From: Bin87 sp965203985
Lineage (GTDB): Bacteria; Chloroflexota; Dehalococcoidia; Lucifugimonadales; UBA3495
Length of the DNA stretch: 64,000 bases
Assembly: GCA_965203985.1 (NCBI GenBank)
Contig: CBDBDS010000003.1
Location: 62,001-126,000 of the forward strand
Reading direction: 5' to 3'
The notes under the pieces were generated by a model. That model did not search any database, was not told where the DNA came from, and saw only the letters and a program-made list of their open reading frames with translations. The position numbers and the translations under genes were made by a program. Positions 60,101 through 64,000 of the stretch are shown piece by piece (within the stretch, counting starts at the first letter, position 1; each line of letters opens with the position of its first letter).

Positions 60101-61032
60101 ACCTCATCTACCTCATCGACCAGGCCGTGGCCCTGGCCGCCGCGCAGGACGAGTCCCCGGAAGATAACTTCGTGGTCAAGCACGTTCGTGAGGATGCCGA
60201 GCGCCGCTCCGCTTCGCAGGAGGCGGACCCTACGGAAAGCGCCGGCGACTCTTCGCTCTTCCGCATCTTCGGCAGCAAGCCGGGTGCCTACGGCGCCGGC
60301 ATCCTGGGCGTGCTTGACGAGCGCAACTGGGAAACCGTCCACGACTTGGCCGAGGTTTACACCTCCTGGGGTGGTTACGCCTACTCCCGACAGGACTTCG
60401 GCGTGACTGCCCGCAACGAGTTCCGCACCCGCTTCGGCCAAATCGTCATCGCCGCCAAGAACCAGGATAACCGCGAGCACGACGTGTTCGACAGCGACGA
60501 CTACATGCAGTACCACGGCGGCATGATAGCCACCGTCCGCTCCCTGACCGGACGCAACCCCCGCCAGTTCTTCGGCGACAGCAGCGACCCGTCCCGCGCT
60601 CGCGTTCGTGATCTGCAGGATGAGGCACGTCGGGTGTTCCGCAGCCGCGTCGTCAACCCCAAGTGGATGCAGTCCATGCAGCGCCACGGCTACAAGGGCG
60701 CTTTCGAGCTGGCCGCCACGGTGGACTACATGTTCGGTTACGACGCCACCGCCCAGGTCATCGAGGACTGGATGTACGAGGACGTCACCGAAGAATACGT
60801 CCTCAACCCCGACATGCAGGAATTCTTCCGGCAGAGCAACCCCTGGGCCTTGCGCGGTATAGTCGAGCGCCTGTTGGAGGCGGTCCAGCGCGGCCTGTGG
60901 GAAAACCCGCCGCCGGAGATGTTAGATCAACTGCGACAGATGTACCTCGAACTCGAGACTGACATCGAAGCCCGCCAGGAAAGCAATGCCAGGCAGGAAG
61001 CCGGCGCCCGTACCAGTCCCGCAACCGCTTGA
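57121..61032 (+). CDS. cobN: Cobaltochelatase subunit CobN
   Basis: A 1303-residue CobN/BchH-type chelatase subunit: TPLIACPGHQEWD, VDCIVSTMG, a central MIHIGKHGTLEWLPGKGVGLS (metal and tetrapyrrole motif), PFIVNNPGEGTQAKRR, RGMVNVLPTGRNFYSVDPRA and GYKGAFELAATVDYMFGYDATA. Together with the ChlI/ChlD-type ATPase at the window end it inserts cobalt into hydrogenobyrinate in the aerobic-type route. Two bases after cbiE. Riboswitch control plus CbtAB make a BchH (Mg) role unlikely. Confidence 0.92.
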   Translation: MTTDTQAATGSIVLVTTADTDILTAERALVGMPWGDTVAVHAFNPVALEGESDDSVNARRELLEAVNDASVVVLRLLGGRRALGDAFDPLWEICLRNRTPLIACPGHQEWDDDLVAACTAPVAEVEAVFSYLMRGGVLNFRNLFLFLADTYLGGDFGHEAPAPMPWQGIYHPEMPEGISVSDYLAARFVPDRPSVGVLFYRAHWMSGNLAFVDDLIARLEAQDVNVLPVFSFSLKHQPEDGDADGDHTLTEYMVDPDGIPRVDCIVSTMGLAMSDLDHQQGGTGATVATGWSQELLDNLDVPIIQGIVSTGSRSEWEDSSLGLGPIDTAMNVAFPEFDGRIIAVPISFKEDTGAAPDTLSAGRMQRYVAQPDRMDYLARLASRHAVLRRKANADKRIAIILSNYPTKDARIGNAVGLDTPASAINLLHALKNAGYRVQDIPVDGDDLVQRIIERCSNDTDTLTEEQLRLAAGHVERRDYARWYSSFPESVRTELLDAWGEPPGHVYRTGDRLAIAGVPLGSVFVGLQPPRGFGENPISVYHNPDLTPTHHYIAYYRWIRDVFQADAMIHIGKHGTLEWLPGKGVGLSQACYPEVALDDIPLFYPFIVNNPGEGTQAKRRTHATIIDHLIPPMTTADSYGDIAKLEQLMDEHYQCQTLDPAKLPTLEAQIWEMVQQAELHRDLGVDEQPDDFGEFMLEIDGYLCEIKDAQIKDGLHTLGQPPTAEQMVGLLCALTRLDNGAVPSLRRALAEALGYDYYALLEDPAAAVNGSTPSALQSGDADAPIRNAGDVIEALESLCRQAYQRLCDDGFAAHLIPGVVADALGGPDDRTENVLNYVGQHIYPSLLRTTDEIDNLLRGLEGRFVPPGPSGAPTRGMVNVLPTGRNFYSVDPRALPSPTAWDVGKSLGDALLQKYLDEEGGYPEMVGVVVWGTSAMRTHGDDIAQILYLLGVKPVWQAESRRVSTLEVIPVSELGRPRIDVTVRISGFFRDAFPNLIYLIDQAVALAAAQDESPEDNFVVKHVREDAERRSASQEADPTESAGDSSLFRIFGSKPGAYGAGILGVLDERNWETVHDLAEVYTSWGGYAYSRQDFGVTARNEFRTRFGQIVIAAKNQDNREHDVFDSDDYMQYHGGMIATVRSLTGRNPRQFFGDSSDPSRARVRDLQDEARRVFRSRVVNPKWMQSMQRHGYKGAFELAATVDYMFGYDATAQVIEDWMYEDVTEEYVLNPDMQEFFRQSNPWALRGIVERLLEAVQRGLWENPPPEMLDQLRQMYLELETDIEARQESNARQEAGARTSPATA

Positions 61033-61052
61033 TGAGCAGGAGGACGCGGCCG

Positions 61053-61463
61053 ATGGAAAATACGCTCGATTTGCTCAACGAACTCACCAGCGACCCGCAG
61101 ATGATGTGGGTCGTGGGCGGCGGTTCCGTGGTCAGCGAAAACCACGCCCACGGCATCAAGACGCCGGAGGTCCATAACGGCTGGGCCACCATCGAGGCCG
61201 ACAACTGGCATTTCCACCTCCAGTTGGAAAAGATCGACGGCATCCAGTTCGTGGAGGCCACCAGCCACGGCGACCTCAAGTCCTACTACGTGCGGTTTTC
61301 TCACCAATGGGACGAAACCCTGGTCCGCTGCTATTTCCCCAATCCCTACCTGGACGAAAACGAAAAACGCACTGACTTGCAGCCGGATAAGCTCCGGGCT
61401 TTCGAGGAATCCCGCGATCGTTGGGTCGGTAAGGAGGACGACCTCATCTTCGTGGAGCGCTAA
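61053..61463 (+). CDS. ChuX/HutX-like protein in the cobalt cluster
   Basis: A 136-residue protein: MMWVVGGGSVVSENHAHGI, WHFHLQLEKIDGIQFVEATSHGDLKSYYVRF and VRCYFPNPYLDE. The pattern of H-x-H-L before a FVE and a late beta strand recalls the heme-utilisation HutX/ChuX fold. A tetrapyrrole or cobalt carrier role is inferred from context. AGGAGG precedes the ATG at 61053. Confidence 0.6.
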   Translation: MENTLDLLNELTSDPQMMWVVGGGSVVSENHAHGIKTPEVHNGWATIEADNWHFHLQLEKIDGIQFVEATSHGDLKSYYVRFSHQWDETLVRCYFPNPYLDENEKRTDLQPDKLRAFEESRDRWVGKEDDLIFVER

Positions 61464-61580
61464 CCAGTGCATTCGCCGATATTGTGCGACTGTCTATATT
61501 GTGCTACCGGCAGCCAGGTACTAAAATGCTACCCGTGATGAGACTCAAAACGTCCATCTCACAGCAAGAGGAGTGAAAAC

Positions 61581-61781
61581 ATGGGTATGATCAATCGCTT
61601 CTTGTCCGCCACCGACACCGCTGCATGGGCGCCGTGGCTCGTCCTTGGCGCAATGGCCCTCTACATCGTCGGTTACGTTGACGGCGGAGTGCACGCCGCT
61701 TCCATAGGCGCCCCGGGCATCCTGAACACCGTTCACGAGTTCTTCCACCACGCCCGCCACGTCGCCTTCATGTGCCACTAG
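61581..61781 (+). CDS. cbtB: CbtB, cobalt transporter small subunit
   Basis: A 66-residue protein with one membrane helix (APWLVLGAMALYIVGYVDG) and a C-terminal His cluster HEFFHHARHVAFMCH, the hallmark of CbtB. GAGGAG lies nine bases before the ATG. No riboswitch of its own is seen in 61464-61580. Confidence 0.93.
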   Translation: MGMINRFLSATDTAAWAPWLVLGAMALYIVGYVDGGVHAASIGAPGILNTVHEFFHHARHVAFMCH

Positions 61782-61901
61782 GCTCTGCGTTGGCCCGGCG
61801 TTGATGTGACGCTGGGCTACCCGTTTCTTCCGGCTGCTGCCGGAACGGATCGTCAAGTTTTGCCGCGCGAACGCTCTGCGGAGCGTCTGGAGGAGTGCGC
61901 C

Positions 61902-61997
61902 GTGAATCTGCCCGACTGGTTCGTCCGTGCGTTTTCATCACGGTTGGCCGAGCGGCCATACGAGCTGTTCAGTCAGATAGTCATCGGAGGTTTGTGA
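61902..61997 (+). CDS. 31-residue ORF translationally coupled to cbtA
   Basis: A GTG with GGAGGAG six bases upstream opens NLPDWFVRAFSSRLAERPYE and more, ending at a TGA that shares its last base with the cbtA ATG. Could be a small protein or a translation-coupling leader. A longer frame from 61806 exists but lacks an RBS. The interval 61782-61901 holds two short hairpins and nothing else. Confidence 0.35.
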   Translation: MNLPDWFVRAFSSRLAERPYELFSQIVIGGL

Positions 61998-62794
61998 TGA
62001 CGCGCATTCTCCCCACCGCCCTGGTCATGGGCGTAATTGTAGGTCTGCTCGTCGCCGCCTACATGAACATCGTCAACGTGCCCGTGATGGAATGGGCCAT
62101 CGCCCTCGAAGGCTGCGACATTGATCGCGCCGGCTGTGCTGAGCAGTTGGCTGCCGTCGAAGACGAGGCTCCGTTGCCCTTGTCCTTTTTGACTTCCCTC
62201 GGCGGTCAGCGCATCGGGATGACCGTCGGCCTGGCTGTAATCGGCATCCTCTACGCCGCCGTCTTCACTGCCCTGTACCACCTGATGCGCAAAGCCACCC
62301 CGGGCTGGAACCCCTGGGCCTGGGCCGCCGCGGCCGGCTTGCTGGGCTTCTGGGGCGTGTCCATGTACACCCAGATCAAGTTCCCCCTCAATCCACCCGG
62401 GATCGGAGACGAAGGCACGTTGTTGGCCCGCCAGGGTTTCCAGTTCCTTTTCATCGCGGTGTCCACCATCTCCGTGTGCCTGGTCGTGTATGGCGTGGGC
62501 CTGATCAACCGCAGCTCGGCTGGCTCGGGGCGGTGGTTGCGCTACTGCGGCATTGGGTTGGCCTACGCAGTGGTGGCGCTCCTTCTGGCCTTTGCTGTGC
62601 CCAGCGTCCGCGACGCCGCACCGGCCTGGCTCCCGCCGGAACTCACCATCATGTTCCGCACTTTTACCGCCGGCGGGCACCTGCTGCTCTGGATGGGCAT
62701 CGCCTTCGCCACCATCGGCTACCGCTACTATCGCGAGCGAGACGTACACGCCTATCCCCAGGCGGGCGGCCCGGCTCGGGCGACGGCCGGCTGA
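61997..62794 (+). CDS. cbtA: CbtA, cobalt transporter large subunit
   Basis: A 265-residue protein with about five membrane helices: ILPTALVMGVIVGLLVAAYMNIVNVPVMEWAI, GGQRIGMTVGLAVIGILYAAVFTALYHLM, WNPWAWAAAAGLLGFWGVSMYTQIKFPLNPPGIGDE (conserved P-L-N-P-P core), and two more. With CbtB it forms the B12-controlled cobalt uptake system. GGAGG lies six bases before the ATG. Confidence 0.9.
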   Translation: MTRILPTALVMGVIVGLLVAAYMNIVNVPVMEWAIALEGCDIDRAGCAEQLAAVEDEAPLPLSFLTSLGGQRIGMTVGLAVIGILYAAVFTALYHLMRKATPGWNPWAWAAAAGLLGFWGVSMYTQIKFPLNPPGIGDEGTLLARQGFQFLFIAVSTISVCLVVYGVGLINRSSAGSGRWLRYCGIGLAYAVVALLLAFAVPSVRDAAPAWLPPELTIMFRTFTAGGHLLLWMGIAFATIGYRYYRERDVHAYPQAGGPARATAG

Positions 62795-62819
62795 TGAGCC
62801 GCAGTCTTTTGGTGATCCC

Positions 62820-64000
62820 GTGACGCAACCTGCCGCCGCCCGCGAGCCGAGGTTCCCCTTCACCGCCATCGTCGGCCAGACGCCGATGAAGCGCGCGCTG
62901 TTGCTCAATGCGATCAACCCCCGCATCGGCGGAGTGCTGGTCCGTGGCAAGAAGGGCACCGCCAAGAGCACTGCCGTACGCTCGTTGGCCGCGCTACTGC
63001 CTCAGGTTCCCGTGGTGCCCGGCTGCGCCTACAGCTGTCAGCCGGGCGTCCCCCAGGATGTGTGCCAGTGGTGCCAGCAGGCGGGAAGGTCCGGCAGTCC
63101 ATCCGCTCGCCAGGTGCGCATCGTCGACTTGCCGGTGGGCGCCACCGAAGACCGCTTGGTCGGGTCGCTGGACATCGAGCAGGCCATCAAGTCCGGCGAG
63201 AAGAACTTCGAGCCGGGCCTCATCGCCTCCGCACACCGGGGCATCCTGTACATCGACGAGGTCAACCTCCTCAACGACCACTTGGTGGACGTGCTGCTGG
63301 ACGCCGCCGCCATGGGCCGCAATTACGTGGAACGGGAAGGTATCTCGGTCAGCCACGCCGCTGAGTTCATGCTGGTGGGCACCATGAACCCAGAGGAGGG
63401 CGACCTCCGGCCGCAACTCCTTGACCGCTTCGGTCTCGCCGTGGAAGTGGACGGCGTATTCGAGCCCGCCGAACGACGGGAGGTGGTGCGCCGCCGCATG
63501 TCCTTCGAGTCCCGTCCCTTCGATTTCATGGACGATTGGGCCGACGCTGAGCAAGCGGAACGCGAGCGTCTCCTGAGTAGCCAACGGCTTCTCGCCGACG
63601 TGGTCGTCCCCGATGAAATCCTCGAGCTCATCACTGACATCTGCGCCGAGTACCAGGTGGATGGCCTGCGCGGTGACATTGTCATGTACAAGACCGCCAG
63701 CACCATCGCAGCCTACGAAGGTCGCACTGTCGTTGACGTTGAAGACGTCCGCGAGGCCGCTCTGATGGCCCTCCTCCACCGTCAGCGTCGACAGCCCTTC
63801 CAGCAGCCCCACCTGGTCACCGAGCAACTGGACAACATGCTGGAGGACTTTCAGAACCAGCAGCGCGACCGTGAGCCGTCTGCCGACGATAATTCGAGCA
63901 ACGACGACCCCGGCGATTCCGATAGCGATAGAGAACCTGACCCTCCTGAAGACCAGCCCGAGGACCCAGCCGAAAGTTCCCTCGGCGACGAATGGTTTGA
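62820..64000 (+). CDS. ChlI/ChlD-type chelatase ATPase subunit, cut by the window edge
   Basis: Open to the end of the window (394 codons seen). GTG start at 62820 has no clear RBS. FTAIVGQTPMKRALLLNAI opens the AAA+ module; Walker A is GKKGTAKST (near residue 48), a Cys-rich PGCAYSCQPG and CQWCQQ follow, Walker B is ILYIDEVNLL, and sensor regions GTMNPEEGDLRPQLLDRFGL follow. After residue 330 a Pro/Asp-rich linker begins, typical of ChlD before its VWA domain, which lies beyond the window. Partner of CobN. Confidence 0.88.
   Translation, partial: MTQPAAAREPRFPFTAIVGQTPMKRALLLNAINPRIGGVLVRGKKGTAKSTAVRSLAALLPQVPVVPGCAYSCQPGVPQDVCQWCQQAGRSGSPSARQVRIVDLPVGATEDRLVGSLDIEQAIKSGEKNFEPGLIASAHRGILYIDEVNLLNDHLVDVLLDAAAMGRNYVEREGISVSHAAEFMLVGTMNPEEGDLRPQLLDRFGLAVEVDGVFEPAERREVVRRRMSFESRPFDFMDDWADAEQAERERLLSSQRLLADVVVPDEILELITDICAEYQVDGLRGDIVMYKTASTIAAYEGRTVVDVEDVREAALMALLHRQRRQPFQQPHLVTEQLDNMLEDFQNQQRDREPSADDNSSNDDPGDSDSDREPDPPEDQPEDPAESSLGDEWF

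Noticed and set aside
58003..60687. An 894-codon minus-strand open frame
   Set aside because: Antisense to cobN; no family motifs. Same cause as above.
61464..61580. A second cobalamin riboswitch before cbtB
   Set aside because: No GCCACTG and no AGCCAGGAGACC box; only an RBS and a possible weak -10.
1..64000. tRNA, rRNA, integrase or transposase genes that would mark an island
   Set aside because: None recognised by eye in any gap; the transferred-looking segments (1.4-3.6 kb, 26.8-28.6 kb) show no attachment repeats.

Overview
The window is a GC-rich, densely coded bacterial chromosome segment. Its gene mix best fits the phylum Chloroflexota, probably a SAR202/Dehalococcoidia-like uncultivated lineage. 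This is inferred from the repertoire and not from a marker tree: archaeal-type phosphoglycerate mutase next to pgk and tpiA, LL-diaminopimelate aminotransferase beside dapF, two DUF3105 proteins, an F420-type LLM oxidoreductase, a K+-dependent-type membrane pyrophosphatase, a CobN cobaltochelatase with CbtAB, and a xanthine-dehydrogenase-family molybdoenzyme with a MoaD-like partner. No rRNA, tRNA, CRISPR array, integrase or transposase was seen.

Layout. 0-3.6 kb: a class III aminotransferase, then a two-gene cassette of an EcoRI-type adenine methyltransferase and a DUF262/HNH protein closed by an intrinsic terminator. 3.6-5 kb: a monooxygenase-fold protein and two thiol-fold proteins. 5-14.4 kb, minus strand: a purine operon read guaA-purD-x-x-purE-HAD-purB-purC-DUF3105-DUF3105-purS. 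14.5-16.2 kb: a solitary DNA methyltransferase with a 33-codon ORF behind it, then an overlapping pair of unknown genes. 16.2-26.8 kb, plus strand: tsaC-like, prenyl synthase, pgk, apgM, an unusual chaperone block, tpiA, miaA and dapF. 26.8-28.6 kb: a RelE-like toxin between two paralogous helix-hairpin-helix genes, inserted between dapF and dapL. 28.6-34 kb: dapL, Uma2, hflX, a phosphoesterase, an acetamidase-family protein and a membrane protein. 34-41.7 kb, minus strand: SDR, hppA, phosphodiesterase, LLM oxidoreductase, HAD and an amidase with a GatC/AtzG-like partner, followed by a palindromic REP-like element. 42-47.5 kb: CPBP protease, trpA, aroG behind a Tyr/Phe leader peptide and terminator, GNAT, cytidylate-kinase-like and rhomboid. 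47.5-50.8 kb: two HEPN/PaREP1-like genes, a PIN-domain pair, an RCC1-repeat pseudogene and a BKACE enzyme. 51-56 kb: molybdoenzyme large subunit, MoaD-like, an aspartic protease and DUF3352. 56-64 kb: a cobalamin riboswitch followed by cbiE, cobN, a ChuX/HutX-like gene, cbtB, cbtA and the start of a ChlI/ChlD-type chelatase ATPase cut by the window edge.

The most novel-looking item is the chaperone block at 20.4-24.1 kb. It encodes a membrane-anchored J-like protein without HPD, a protein that fuses a triosephosphate-isomerase-like barrel with broken catalytic motifs to a GrpE head, and a DnaK ending after the beta substrate-binding domain (no lid). The block sits inside a glycolytic gene row directly upstream of an intact tpiA. 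The second is the toxin island at 26.8-28.6 kb, where an antitoxin-like N-terminal segment appears to be spliced onto a helix-hairpin-helix protein. The third is a textbook-looking attenuator with five Tyr and two Phe codons in ten residues upstream of DAHP synthase.
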